64,000 nt of DNA from Congeria kusceri. Its lineage: Eukaryota > Mollusca > Bivalvia > Myida > Dreissenidae. The stretch is taken from positions 10,537,558-10,601,557 of the forward strand of contig CM051033.1 of assembly GCA_027627225.1 (NCBI GenBank), given 5' to 3'. The position numbers and the translations under genes were made by a program. Positions 23,901-36,346 of the stretch are shown here, one piece after another (within the stretch, counting starts at the first letter, position 1; each line of letters starts with the position of its first letter). Below the pieces are notes generated by a model. The model made no database searches, was not told the origin of the DNA, and worked only from the letters and a program-made list of their open reading frames with translations.

Positions 23901-26714
23901 ATCCGACATGCCATATAAGTAATTATGTCTCAGTTTACATGTATCCGACATGCCATATAAGTAATTATGTATGAGTACATGTATCCGACATGCCTTATAA
24001 GTAATTATGTCTCAGTATACATGTATCCGACATGCCTTATAAGTAATTATGTCTCAGTACATGAATCCGACATGCCATATAAGTAATTATATCTCAGTAT
24101 ACAACAATCCGAAATGCCATATAAGTAATTATGTCTCAGTATACATGTATCCGACATGCCATATAAGTAATTATGTCTCAGTACATATATCCGACATGCC
24201 TTATAAGTAATTATGTCTCAGTACATGTATCCGACATGCCTTATAAGTAATTATGTCTCAGTACATGTATCCGATATGCCTTATAAGTAATTATGTCTCA
24301 GTACATGTATACGACATGCCTTATAAGTAATTATGTCTCAGTATACATGTATCCGACATGCCTTATAAGTAATTATGTCTCAGTATACATGTATCCGACA
24401 TGCCTTATAAGTAATTATGTCTCAGTATACATGCATCCGACATGCCATATAAGTAATTATGTCTCAGTACATGCATCCGACATGCCTTATAAGTAATTAT
24501 GTCTCAGTACATGTATCCGACATGCCTTATAAGTAATTATGTCTCAGTATACATGCATCCGACATGCCGTATAAGTAATTATGTCTCAGTATACATGCAT
24601 CCGACATGCCTTAAAAGTAATTATGTCTCAGTATACATGCATCCGACATGCCATATAAGTAATTATGTCTCAGTACATGCATCCGACATGCCTTATAAGT
24701 AATTATGTCTCAGTACATGTATCCTACATGCCATATAAGTAATTATGTCTCAGTACATGTATCCGACATGCCTTATAAGTAATTATGTCTCAGTATACAT
24801 GCATCCGACATGCCTTATAAGTAATTATGTCTCAGTATACAATGATCCGACATGCCATATAAGTAATTATGTCTCAGTATACATGCATCCGACATGCCAT
24901 ATAGGTAATTATGTCTCAGTATACATGCATCCGACATGCCATATAAGTAATTATGTCTCAGTATACATGCATCCGATATGCCATATAAGTAATTATGTCT
25001 CAGTATACATGCATCCGACATGCCATATAAGTAATTATGTCTCAGTATACATGTATCCGACAAGCCTTATAAGTAATTATGTCTCAGTACATGTATCCGA
25101 CATGCCTTATAAGTAATTATGTCTCAGTACATGTATCCGACATGCCTTATAAGTAATTATGTCTCAGTACATGCATCCGACATGCCATATAAGTAATTAT
25201 GTCTCAGTATACATGAATCCGACATGCCATATAAGTAATTATGTCTCAGTATACAATAATCCGACATGCCATATAAGTAATTATGTCTCAGTATACATGC
25301 ATCCGACATGCCATATGAGTAATTATGTCCCAGTATACAATAATCCGACATGCCTTATAAGTAATTATGTCTCAGTACATGTATCCGACATGCCTTATAA
25401 GTAATTATGTCTCAGTATACATGCATCCGACATGCCTTATAAGTAATTATGTCTCAGTATACATGCATCCGACATGCCATATAAGTAATTATGTCTCAGT
25501 ATACATGAATCCGACATGCCATATAAGTAATTATGTCTCAGTATACAATAATCCGACATGCCATATAAGTAATTATGTCTCAGTATACATGTATCCGACA
25601 TGCCGTATAAGTAATTATGTCTCAGTATACATTTATCCGACCTGCCATAAAAGTAATTATGTCTCAGTATACATGCATCCGAAATGCCATATAAGTAATT
25701 ATGTCTCAGTATACATGCATCCGACATGCCATATAAGTAATTATGTCTCAGTATACATGCATCCGACATGCCTTATAAGTAAATATGTCTCAGTATACAT
25801 GCATCCGACATGCCTTATAAGTAATTATGTCTCAGTATACATGCATCCGACATGCCTTATAAGTAATTATGTTTCAGTATACATGCATCCGACATGCCAT
25901 ATAAGTAATTATGTCTCAGTATACATGCATCCGACATGCCATATAAGTAATTATGTCTCAGTATACATGTATCCGACATGCCATATAAGTAATTATGTCT
26001 CAGTACATGCATCCGACATGCCTTATAAGTAATTATGTCTCAGTATACATGTATCCGACATGCCTTATAAGTAATTATGTCTCAGTATACATGCATCCGA
26101 CATGCCATATAAGTAATTATGTCTCAGTATACATGTATCCGACATGCCATATGAGTAATTATGTCTCAGTATACATGCATCCGACATGCCATATAAGTAA
26201 TTATGTCTCAGTATACATGTATCCCACATGCCATATAAGTAATTATGTCTCAGTATACATGTATCCCACATGCCATATAAGTAATTATGTCTCAGTACAT
26301 GTATCCGACATGCCATATAAGTAATTATGTCTCAGTATGCATGTATCCGACATGCCATATAGGTAATTATATCTCAGTATACATGAATCCGACATGCCAT
26401 ATAAGTAATTATGTCTCAGTATACATGTACACGACATGCCATATAAGTAATTATGTCTCAGTATACATGTACACGACATGCCATATAAGTAATTATGTCT
26501 CAGTATACATGCATCCGACATGCCATATAAGTAATTATGTCTCAGTACACATGTATCCGACATGCCTTATAAGTAATTATGTCTCAGTATACATGTATCC
26601 GACATGCCTTATAAGTAATTATGTCTCAGTATACATGCATCCGACATGCCATATAAGTAATTATGTCTCAGTATACATGCATCCGACATGCCTTATAAGT
26701 AATTATGTCTCAGT
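20994..26714 (+). repeat. 42-bp minisatellite, about 137 units
   Basis: Head-to-tail array with a unit that reads, in parts, ATGTATCCGACATGCCATAT, AAGTAATTATGTCTCAGTAT, AC (42 bp). A frequent 38-bp form lacks four bases at CAGTATAC (giving CAGTAC). Other recurrent alternatives are ATGTATCC / ATGCATCC / ATGAATCC / CAATAATCC and CCATAT / CCTTAT. As 42 is divisible by 3, long periodic frames appear on both strands (a 14-residue period, MYPTCHISNYVSVY on plus and MSDTCILRHNYLYG on minus). Each 38-bp unit breaks them. The common variants change residues freely (Y/H and H/L) and no start or polyadenylation context is seen, so these are not taken as genes. Larger blocks recur, for example an apparently exact 248-bp tandem duplication at 22305-22552 and 22553-22800. 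Confidence 0.97.
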
Positions 26715-28419
26715 GTAAGTACTGACATAACTATTAAAATTATGCTATACATTGTAGGACACTATTAATAAAAGAAACTGCTGTTTTGTTTTGTTTACAT
26801 AATGCAAATAGTATCTGTAATAATGTTTAGTACATAAACGCACAATGTTATTGTTATAGAAAAACGATTTTTAACTTTTTTCATATATGTGCACGTCATA
26901 ATGTGTGCCGTTGACATTCAATGGGTATTTAGACATGCACTATTTAATCATCTCTCTACTTACAGTGAAATACTCTAAGACCTCATTCTTCAAATATAAT
27001 CATATTTCAATGGCGGCACACGTCTTGTCGATGCTGGTGATGGTTTGCCAATGCGGCTTATTAAAATGTATGGCTTTCGTCAAACAATTGGCGACGTCCA
27101 CAATAAACAACGATTATCTGCCTAAACAAAATCAAATTATTCATTTGCCCAAGGAAGCAGTTGAGGTGACAAACTTTATGTGAGAGAAGAAAATCAAAAC
27201 TCTTTACTATCAAAACACTGCTCATATTTTACACTTGGTTGGATAATTTCAATATGAGTGTATAAAATGATTTTTATATTAAACTTACTTATTAATAATT
27301 ATTATGTATTAATGGTTATTATTTTATTTGTTTCTAATCCATTTCTATAATATAAATATATAATGTAACGAAAATGTCATCCGGTAAATGCTATAGTAAC
27401 CTAGAATATGTGATGGGCGTTTACATACATGTAACCACTGTACTTTTTAATCGGTTTGTAAACAAATTGTTTTAGTATTTCATGGCGTTCGCCTTGTATA
27501 TACTCGTTGCTCGTGCGATAGGTCGAATTATACGATACACATTCATTAACGATACATATTCGTAAATGTACGGCTTCATTATTCCTATATTCAAAAGTGT
27601 ATGATGGAGGGATACCACAATTAATACTAAGTGCTGTGAATGTGAGTTAATGTTACTATTCGCGCATTCTTCACCGATTTCAAACGCTTCATTTAAGTAT
27701 ATCCACATGCATCCAAATAAACTGTTGATGATTTAATATACGTAATGTGTATAAAGAGTTCATTTTCTTATTCGCTGAATCCCTAAACAACGTACATTGT
27801 TATCAAACATATCAATGAATAACGTATTAACTCGTTCGTTGTATTCAACTCAGATATTATTCAATATTCAATCGAAGGTGCTACCAGTAACACTCCAGAA
27901 ACAAAGTTTATATCTTACAATATACATATATGAACAATACTATTTCTTACTAAATCGTTTCGTTGTTCATCATATTCTGCTATCTTATGCAGCTTTTTGT
28001 GCAAAGGATGCGTGTCTGTCAGTGACACAAAATAATGATCCAGTGTTAGTTATTTTGTCAAAACAAATATAGAATCAACACATCTATTTCTATACACATC
28101 AACAGCCGTTTATTTTGTATTTGACTTAATTTACTGTTGGCCTTTTCGCAGTAACGTATTTAAATTTACTGCTACGAGTGAGTTTCCTATTGAAATACTG
28201 CAATTTTATCATTTTAGAACTTTGTGTAAAGATAAGCTAACAGGGCATGCCATTGTTTTCAACTACATAGACTCCAGCCAGCTACGCACGGACTCCCGAG
28301 AATAGCGAGAAACAATTGTTAATAAACACATTGCGAGCCAAAACGTTCACATTCCATGTGATATTTATTTTGATCATAATTGAATATAAATCAACGTATG
28401 TTTCAAAATATCTGTTTGT
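26715..28419. other. No gene seen
   Basis: AT-rich sequence. At 27105-27125 a short ATAAACAACGATTATCTGCC stretch resembles one arm of the palindromic MITE. Frames of 78-92 codons at 26905-27183, 27472-27708 and 27797-28072 have no recognisable domain. Confidence 0.5.
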
Positions 28420-28570
28420 TAATCAAACATGATTCTAACATGATAGTCGCTAATTTTTCTAAAATCGAAGACCAAATAATCGTTATTAAACTACGCAATT
28501 AACAACCCACAAAGTAGTCCCGATTCTGAGTACAGCATAGTAAAATGTAGTTCTCATTACTATTGCACAA
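28420..28570 (-). repeat. Dispersed repeat, inverted relative of 20020-20160
   Basis: The reverse complement matches 20020-20160 in two collinear blocks (see that entry). It lies immediately left of the palindromic MITE at 28612. Confidence 0.5.
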
Positions 28571-28611
28571 ATATTTGTCAGATAATGTTATTATCGAAAT
28601 AATTTTTGCAT

Positions 28612-28752
28612 TATTGTTTTTTATCGGCCAATAAACAACTCTTTGTCTTTCTGATGCGTGGCTATTAAACCACTCGGGCTAACGACCGAGTGGTTTAATT
28701 ACTACACGTCAGAACTCGAAATCGTTGTTTACTGGCCAATAAACAACGATAC
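28612..28752. mobile_element. Palindromic MITE, copy B (best preserved)
   Basis: The arms ATCGGCCAATAAACAAC (near 28623) and GTTGTTTACTGGCCAATAAA (near 28725) form the terminal repeats. The core carries a near-perfect hairpin, TTAAACCACTCGG at 28665 and CCGAGTGGTTTAA at 28686, around GCTAACGA. No coding capacity. It is the same family as 17062-17209 and 43826-43914, which share CTGATGC and CAGAACTCGAAATCGTTG or AGCTCAAAATCGTTG words. Confidence 0.8.
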
Positions 28753-30022
28753 AAAGAAAATTATTTCATTTGTATTTGGCATGTAAACGTGTTCTTCTGG
28801 AAGTAATAGATTTGTTGAATCGTAAAACATAACGATAGTCGGGATCGTACGTTTGAATCGATGAAGAACCACGAATCCAGTCACGGTGTTCGTGGCGTTT
28901 ATTCTTGGTTCTCATTTACGTTGCCACTAACTAGTTGATAACACTATTTTAACCGACGCAAAACCACTCGACATTCAATGCTCAATATTCGCACGTGGTT
29001 TGAACAACCAATACGTAAATTAAAAACCATTACACCACAAAAAAAGCAAAGTCAAAACAGAAATAAATTGATAGATTTAAATATATTAATTGGCATATTA
29101 TACTAGTATTTTAAACATATCTTACGACTTCGGTTAAATAAACTGATATGTGCTTTATCTCAAAGGCCGTAAATCGGAGTAAGGCTATACGTTTCATATC
29201 TTCACAATTATCACAATGTTTTTATCCATGTCTTTCAATTTTATTGCGATGAAATTATAATGATGGTTAATCGCATGTACAAGGCATGGCTTAACAATAA
29301 CCTAAATGTCGGTACTTAAAAGATAGTTACTGTTTTAGTACAAATGTCAACAGTTTAAATAGAACTGGGCAAACACCTGCAAACAACTTTATGGGCCTTC
29401 TTTGTATGAAAGACTAGAGTTACACATAGAGTATACGCAAACATTTTGTTATTTAAATTCCATTGTTTAATCGTAATACAAGTACGACATAAAAGTTATT
29501 AGCAAATATAGTTTTACAATTTTTAGTTTATACAACGTTCAAATAATACTTGGATGTAGATCGGAATATTACCAAATCTGTAATATATATGTGTTAACAA
29601 TGATTTAAAAACATAGGGTTACCTGCTTAACCTTTGTTTATAATTGTTATGCAATTTCGTATACACGTGTATTTTTAACCGTATACAAAATTATATTATT
29701 TTTGTAACTCTATTTTGATGTTTAAAGGTCAAGGTTCCTTTAAGCATATCCTGTAAGTATATTTCCATTTCTTATACAAGCACATCTTGCTGAAATGAAA
29801 TATTTATCGTTTTTTGTGTGGAAAATGCTGTGTGCAGCAATATGGTGCAATGCCAATTTACGTCTCTTAAATGCGTCTTGCAGAAAATAGTTTTTATAAT
29901 TAGTTGTGAAAAATGAGGGTCATATGTTGCTGAGATAATAAAGTAATAATTCAGTATTTTTAAACAATAACATCACCAGCCTAGTGATATTGATCATCAA
30001 CTTCTCAACAAAAAACGTTAAC
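28753..30022. other. No gene seen
   Basis: AT-rich sequence without a supported frame or a repeat recognised elsewhere in the window. Confidence 0.5.
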
Positions 30023-30386
30023 GTAACTCACCGCAGCAATTTGCTGTGCCATTCTACGTAACTCACCGCAGCAATTTGCTGTGCCATTCTATGTAACTCA
30101 CCGCAGCAATTTGCTGTGCCATTCTACGTAACTCACCGCAGCAATTTGCTGTGCCACTCTACGTAACTCACCGCAGCAATTTGCTGTGCCATTCTACGTA
30201 ACTCACCGCAGCAATTTGCTGTGCCATTCTACGTAACTCACCGCAGCAATTTGCTGTGCCATGTAACTCACCGCAGCAATTTGCTGTGCCACGTAACTCA
30301 CCGCAGCAATTTGCTGTGCCATGTAACTCACCGCAGCAATTTGCTGTGCCACGTAACTCACCGCAGCAATTTGCTGTGCCATTCTA
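30023..30386 (+). repeat. 35/30-bp minisatellite with a dyad in each unit, 11 units
   Basis: Eleven copies of GTAACTCACCGCAGCAATTT followed by GCTGTGCCAT and, in the first six or seven, TCTAC. The unit is 35 bp at first and 30 bp later, where TCTAC is lost (from about 30262). Every unit contains the inverted repeat CAGCAA-T-TTGCTG. Later units alternate GCCATG and GCCACG before TAACTC. The periodic frames on both strands are by-products. Confidence 0.95.
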
Positions 30387-30929
30387 ACGAACATTTTGTA
30401 AAAACACAAATCAACAACATTTTAATTGGTAGAATAATATGCGTTTTACATATATTAAAGGAGAATACTTTGCTGTTATTGTTCAAACAGTTTAAGGAAA
30501 ACATATCCAATTATGATCGTTAAATAAAAATTTTTCTGTTTTCGTATCAATTTGGACGGCTGCTTTAACAACGTATGTCATATTGTATGGACTATTGTTT
30601 ACAACTTTGTTCCAAGTTGTACAAAGGATCCAATGGAACATATAAACTAAGCAATAAAGACAGAAACACATACATGTAAAGCATTAATCATAGGTCCTTA
30701 TAGTTTACTTAATGAGAAGAAATGGCTATTAATCTCAACAATTTCACTTTGTTTTGACGTACTTATTGTTTCACCACTAAAAATCTAACAATGCTCTAAA
30801 CAATTCTACACCTATCTGATTTCGTATAGTTTTACAATAAAGAAAATGAACATCAGAACGGTTTTAAAAATATATTATTACATATAACAATATCCGCACC
30901 TCACAGATAAATATCATGCGCTGCTATCG
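30387..30929. other. No gene seen
   Basis: AT-rich spacer with no supported feature. Confidence 0.5.
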
Positions 30930-31080
30930 TTTAGAAGCATGCAGAGTAAGTATTTGTGTCTGTTATACAATAATTCAGGAGATAACTAAATAACACAGGA
31001 GAACATGGCATATGTAATAACAGGGACTACTTCTGTTTTGCGAAATATTGAAGAAACGAATGAATTTTTATTTCTAGTAA
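30930..31080 (+). repeat. Dispersed repeat, relative of 53680-53810
   Basis: TTTAGAAGCATGCA followed by AGGAGATAACTAAATAACAC and AGGAGAACATGGCATATGTA matches TTTTAAAGCATGCA, AGGAGATAATTAAATAACAC and AGGAGAAACACAGCATCTGT at 53675-53755, in the same orientation. The partner lies in the extra segment that separates the two halves of the duplication at 53-55.6 kb. This supports a mobile repeat having inserted there. Confidence 0.6.
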
Positions 31081-31216
31081 GAACAGTCAATCAAATCGAG
31101 TTGTTGTTCCGCGGAAAATGTACGTGAATGGTAGAAGACAAAACGAATGTTTTTTCGTGAAATAAAAGAATATGCACACAGTTACAACAGCTACAATTAT
31201 TTTTGTTTGAACCACA

Positions 31217-31273
31217 GTGCCAGGTGGTGCCAGGTGGTGCCAGGTGGTGCCAGGTGGTGCCAGGTGGTGCCAG
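31217..31273 (+). repeat. 10-bp minisatellite
   Basis: Five perfect CAGGTGGTGC units and partial flanking units. Perfect identity suggests recent expansion. Confidence 0.97.
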
Positions 31274-33463
31274 ATTGTGGCGCATTTATATATATGTACT
31301 AAATTGTTTTAAAGCAGCAGTCCAGAAATATGTTCATAAAAATGAAACTTTGCAGAACTCGTTTGTAACAGACATCCTACCGATCAAAATACAAAAAACG
31401 CATTGAAATCGGTAAAATAATAGCGTTTTTGGTAACTATGCAATAGACCATATCGACAAGCGGTCACGTGGTCTGTTCAAAGTAAACATGCTATCTTGCA
31501 GCTGAACTCTGTACTCTGTACGTGTTTACAATAGCAATACACTGACCAGCTTTCATGGGAAGGCTTTGCTAGTAATTAGCACAGATAGGCTCAGATAAAG
31601 GTCCTAATAAATAAACAATTAGCACACCAAAATGAATTTGTAACACATATTTACTATTCAATTATCTGTGCATTTATGCTCTGCAAATACTCGGTCTTAA
31701 ACTAAAGTCGAAATGGCATCTTAAAGTTCTACAGAGTGGACTAAAAAACTAAATGGGAGTCCCATCTTGGCCAAGTAATTCTCTATAATTCAAATTAAAT
31801 TGTTGACTACATAAATCAAAATGTAAAAAAAAATAGACCGTTCAATAAAGGATGTGGATACCTAGGTGCATCCCAAGATGGAAAAGTTGTGATTATTACG
31901 GACTTTACAAATCATTTCGAAATTATAAAGTATCCCTAAATGTATCGAATCTGACTCCAACAGAAGCAGCAAATAAATACAACTTCTGCTTAAGAATTCA
32001 TAGATGGACAGCTACATTAAAAAGTAATAATTAGTATTACCAGATAACTGGTCAAAGGGCACTAGATGGGGCAAATTGGTGTGACTTTGTGGTATTTTCA
32101 AACACAGGATTATTTGTGGAACAAATTTATTTTATAAATTTGTATGGCAAAACATGTTTGAAATATTGGTACAATTTTACATAAATGTTGCAGTATATGT
32201 CTAAAAGGTACTGACAACACTAATCAGGTCCTTCTGATGCAGCAGTAATAATTGGATATTGAATGTTGGAAAAATGGCAGTACAAATTCCAAATTTGGTT
32301 TGCAACACCAACAGTTTTTATTGGAAAATGTTTGTCGAAAATATGCACATTCGCTCTTTTTACGTGTATGCGGTGTTTCGCAATGATATGCGTATATTGA
32401 ACATAAGCTGCAGAAAAAAAGTTTTTGTTTTCCCAAATCTGGCGGAATATTCCGGCGAAGTCCCAATTTATACTGTTTTGTTACCTTCCATTGTTTTACA
32501 ACACTTATAAATTGATGCACTGATACACCATCTTCATAACCAGACCACTTACAATGCAGCACACATCAATTAAACACCATAACTACCCTGTTATCATAAC
32601 AACTACAGACTGGACTTGTGTATTTCAACTGTAAATAAACCAAGTGTAAGAGTTTCTTGGGCAGCGTGTTTACCTTGATAAGATCACGTGACTTTCTTTG
32701 CTGATATGGTCTATAGCTGTTGATGCCTCTGGAGTAAATCAGTATGTACATTAGTGTATATTCCGTTCGTACCAAGCGTTTTCGAACATAGGCTTTAAAA
32801 TCATTTTGCTGTTTATTTGCTTATTTTAAACTCTTTTTGGGGGCATCGACATACATTTTTAGGTACTAATGGTGCCTTATGATACGCTCTTGCTTGTATT
32901 AAATCAGATTACCAAACAACTAATATTTCAAATCAAATGTAAGTGTTCAAGTGAATAGCAACTTTCGTTTAAATGTTTTAATGAATACAGAACATGCTTA
33001 CAACTTGGAACAAACAATCAAACACATTCATACACAATGCATAAAGAACTACGTCGTCAAAAGAACTGTCAATGCTGATATGAAGACAAAACTATTGATT
33101 TCCATCGATGTCAACAGGATATATTTGCCCTAAATATTGTGTACGTTAATAGCTATTAGTTCCCTTTAATACTTGTAAAAGGCAAGCGATTCTACGCATT
33201 AAAATATTGTTTACTTATGTATTTCAAAATGTTCTTATAATGGCATGGCAAATGAACGCGATGAGTTATGATATCTGTTTACTTGGGAAGTTGCTGATCA
33301 TTATCAATAAACTGGATATGATATTCCGTTTTCCAAAACTGATTTATTACTTTCTTATCTCAGCACCAAAGGGTCCAAATGTTTCACGAATAATTATAGA
33401 AACGTATTCAATCAAGACACGGATTTTGGCATTGCACCGCTTTCCTGCACACACTGTTAACTT
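31274..33463. other. No gene seen
   Basis: AT-rich sequence. The longest frames (112 codons minus at 32224-32562, 103 codons plus at 33207-33518) show no recognisable motif and are opposed by shadow frames. Nothing assignable. Confidence 0.45.
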
Positions 33464-33787
33464 TGTCAAAACATGCAGAATGTTAGAAAGAAGTTGGAGA
33501 AACACAATACTGCTCTAACGTTTTATTGATGGCAAATTGTTGATAACAATTTCTTAAGTACATAAGTTAGATAGACTAAACCGAGGTGGTACCAATAAAC
33601 GTATTTGTGGTTTGTTTCGTCCGCTCCTTGTTTACAATATAAATTAACATATTTATATAATAAAATAGCATAAAGCAATTGAATTGCGTGTCATTATTTA
33701 TATATTTATTTAACTTTAGTAGTGTTACATCATGCATACCCTATTTCCAAGCTGAATATTGTACTTAGTATCAAAGTGTCGCTTATT

Positions 33788-33975
33788 GAGGTCGTGGTGG
33801 CGTAGTGGATATGGTGTCCGCCTTGCGATCGGGAGGTTCCGGGTTCGATTCCCACTCTTGGAGCGTTCTCAAGATCTCCCCCAAAGACATCAAGTACTGG
33901 TTCTACCCAGGAAACGGCACGAGAGTGTCTCAATAAGCCTTAGGCTTTAGATGCAATCGAGCTAAAATAAACAGG
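33788..33975 (+). mobile_element. tRNA-derived SINE, copy 1
   Basis: An RNA polymerase III type-2 internal promoter is visible: box A-like TGGCGTAGTGG at 33798-33808 and box B GGTTCGATTCC at 33842-33852, spaced as in a tRNA gene. A non-tRNA body follows (CTCCCCCAAAGACATCAAGT, then GTTCTACCCAGGAAACG, then GCCTTAGGCTTT) and an A-rich end (CTAAAATAAAC). There is no matching acceptor stem, so it is not a functional tRNA. The short frames that overlap it on both strands are SINE artefacts. Confidence 0.85.
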
Positions 33976-34733
33976 TTTAAACTAAAATTTGGTCGCTTAA
34001 TAATAAGGTTTATGCAACAGCTTTTCAAATATTCTGATGAACAATGGTGCAGTTCGCCAGTATTTACAAAACAAGCTATATTTATTTGAGCTTATTTATT
34101 ATGATTCTGTTTATGTAACTATGAACTGCAATTGTTCAAGTTATATCGATAAACGTTCTGTTCTGTTCTGCTCTGTTCAGCCATTAAAACTGCCTCAAAG
34201 GAGTTGAATTGAAAACGTAATTTAAAATAATGTATACAGTATGGACCAAACAGAAATCTGGAATGACACAAGTATGTCAGATTTAGTCTATATATCTTAG
34301 AGAAGAAATAATATTACCATTAAAAAAATGATTAGTCAACAGTGACAGGCTAAATAAATCCTTCGTCAATGTTTGTACATTTTTACATTTATAAAAGTTT
34401 CAAATTGCAGCTAAAATCATGAAATTTTACTTGCCTGAATCCATTTCGTGTACTAATCTGTCATAAATGTCCGGTTTTTACAAATGATTAGAAAAGCCTT
34501 GCGCAGTAGCCATTTTGTAACACTTTTTAATTGAGAAGCTCTGTTATCAGATGCGAACAATGTTTTGCATGTAATGGTGGTAAATCTTTCATTTTTCCTA
34601 CACTCACCACATGCCTTACAAAGAGAAGAATATACGGTTACTGTTGAATGAAGATAAGGTTACTTAGCATGGCTAAGAAATCTAAACCACGAGCCTGGGT
34701 AAGTGGCTCAAACTTTCGAGTTCAGCAAATAAA

Positions 34734-35070
34734 CTTATCTGTATTCGGCACTTACCTTGTATTGTATACGGCACTTACCTAGTATTGTATACGGCACTTA
34801 CCTAGTATTGTATACGGCACTTACCTTGTATTGTATACGGCACTTACCTAGTATTGTATACGGCACTTACCTTGTATTGTATACGGCACTTACCTTGTAT
34901 TGTATACGGCACTTACCTTGTATTGTATACGGCACTTACCTTGTATTGTATACGGCACTTACCTTGTATTGTATACGGCACTTACCTAGTATTGTATACG
35001 GCACTTACCTAGTATTGTATACGGCACTTACCTTGTATTGTATACGGCACTTACCTAGTATTATATTTAT
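34734..35070 (+). repeat. 23-bp minisatellite, 13 units, expanded in this duplicate only
   Basis: Units of TTGTATTGTATACGGCACTT plus ACC start at 34757 and repeat every 23 bp up to 35056, with TTG or TAG as the first three bases. The near-identical copy at 47.75 kb has a single unit. The diverged relative at about 44.5 kb has only the flanking ATTCAGCGCTAATCTTAGTA sequence. On the minus strand each unit contains AGGTAAGTGCC, a match to the consensus 5' splice site. Confidence 0.96.
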
Positions 35071-35254
35071 CCCACCATCTTATGTCTTTATTTTGAAATA
35101 AATTAGAAGAAAACATATTAAATAACATGAAAAAATGTCACAAACTGACGATACGAAAATCAACAAAATACCAGCATTAATCTGCGCATGTTTGCTTTAT
35201 CCAAAATGAAATAAGGAATGATTTGTCAATGCATGCACAATGATGAGATAAAAT

Positions 35255-35328
35255 GAGGCGCGTCGTGGGAAAACCGGACTGAATGCATGTGCGTAAAGTG
35301 TCGTCCCGGATTAGTCCCGGATATGAAT
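35255..35328 (+). mobile_element. Partial palindromic element (CCGGACTTAA family)
   Basis: GCGCGTCGTGGGAAAACCGG, GAATGCATGTGCGTAAAGTG, then CGTCCCGGATTAG: one arm of the family seen whole at 50353-50567. The inner part and second arm are missing. Present in both copies of the 2.86-kb duplication. Confidence 0.75.
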
Positions 35329-35738
35329 GCGTTCTCGATACTTTCTGCGTAGCGCCTAGCCTAAATTTAGTATTACCAACACTCTGGTTAGGATAAGCGG
35401 TAGAAACTCGATAAACTAATAAAGAATAACAGGTTAGTGGGGCACGTATATGTTATCAATTAATTTGCTGTTTTGACTACAGCAGACCGACCATTCCTGC
35501 TGTGAATTATAATATTTCATACTAGTGCAACATACAATGTACCAATGGTGTATCAATCAATACAGGTCAAGTATGAATCAATTGTTCTGTAATAAATACC
35601 ACTGATTAATATTTAATTTTTTCACAATACAGAATATGTCAGATCAATGGGCTGTCCAATAAATATTTTACAGTGCAATAGTTTATCATTGTGACACAAG
35701 CAACATTTCAATGTTCAATAATGATACAATATAAATGT

Positions 35739-35883
35739 GAAGCGCGTCGTGGGACAACCGGACTTAATGCATGTGCGTAAAGTGCCATCCCGGATTAGCC
35801 TGTGCAGTGGATTTATGTTTAGAAGAGACTTTCTTGAAACAGAAAATACCATAAAAGCGGAAAGTGCCGTCCCGGATTAGAAC
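35739..35883 (+). mobile_element. Partial palindromic element (CCGGACTTAA family)
   Basis: The left arm (GCGCGTCGTGGGACAACCGG) is followed by CCCGGATTAGCCTGTGCAG, then the middle part GGATTTATGTTTAGAAGAGA, then AAAGCGGAAAGTGCCGTCCC. The last arm is missing. It is the same layout as 51385-51561. Confidence 0.8.
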
Positions 35884-36346
35884 GGTATCACGGATACCTT
35901 ATATTGGGACCTCGCTTGGGATTGCATATGGGGTGGGTGTTACTAAAAATAGAAAAACGGTTTCCGATCAATATTTTGAGAACGCATTGAGATATTTTAA
36001 TAAACTTAATACACAGATACTTTTTATCGAGACCTTGCTTGGGATTGCATATGGGGTGGGTCAAGGTCACTGTTACTAAAGTAGGAAAACACCCGTCATT
36101 ATATATTTAAAATATTTTGGTACAAATACCAGGCCCTGATTTCGCAAAACAAGTTAAGGTTGATTTTCGGGTTCAATATGAGCTTGAGCCAGATATTTCA
36201 GGATCAGGCTAAAAAATGGCATTCATTAAAATCTGTAAAATATGTAAAAAAAAAGTTGTCAGTTTGTCATGTATATGTGACAATGACAAAGACATAATAT
36301 GTGACAATGACTAAGATATATTTTAGATTATTAATTCCAACTGGTT

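Larger units (their letters stand above)
33464..36323 (+). repeat. 2.86-kb near-identical duplication, copy 1 (partner 46467-49058)
   Basis: From TGTCAAAACATGCAGAATG to GACTAAGATATATTT this segment matches 46467-49058 almost base for base, with scattered single differences. The unrelated flanks begin abruptly on both sides. The length difference (2860 against 2592 bp) is mostly explained by twelve extra 23-bp units at 34757-35056 in this copy. It contains a tRNA-derived SINE, the 23-bp array, two pieces of the CCGGACTTAA-type palindromic element, and an internal pair of TTGGGATTGCATATGGGGTG words at 35918 and 36040. No terminal inverted repeats or target-site duplication could be recognised, so either a recent segmental duplication or a composite mobile element is possible. 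Confidence 0.93.

Noticed and set aside
11197..26714. CRISPR-like arrays
   Set aside because: The units are contiguous with no unique spacers, the sequence is eukaryotic, and no cas genes are present.
20882..26718. Periodic proteins of up to 221 residues (14-residue repeat) that look like a repetitive secreted or structural protein
   Set aside because: The unit is a multiple of three, so both strands are open. Frequent 38-bp units shift frame, and the common variants are non-synonymous. No signal peptide, splice or start context was seen.
33790..33860. A functional tRNA gene
   Set aside because: Internal promoter boxes are present, but no acceptor-stem pairing or 3' end of a tRNA can be made. 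A SINE body follows directly.
33730..33950. 63-67 codon frames in both orientations around 33.75 and 46.75 kb
   Set aside because: They overlay a tRNA-derived SINE with box A and box B, and the frames are by-products of that element.
34757..35101. 114-codon frame with a repeated YCIRHLPSIVYGTY-like period
   Set aside because: It is produced by the 23-bp tandem array, and the near-identical duplicate lacks it.
35864..36079. 71-codon frame present in both copies of the 2.86-kb duplication (also 48600-48815), suggesting conservation
   Set aside because: The whole block is nearly identical, so preservation of this frame carries no information. It overlaps a MITE piece and an internal repeat.
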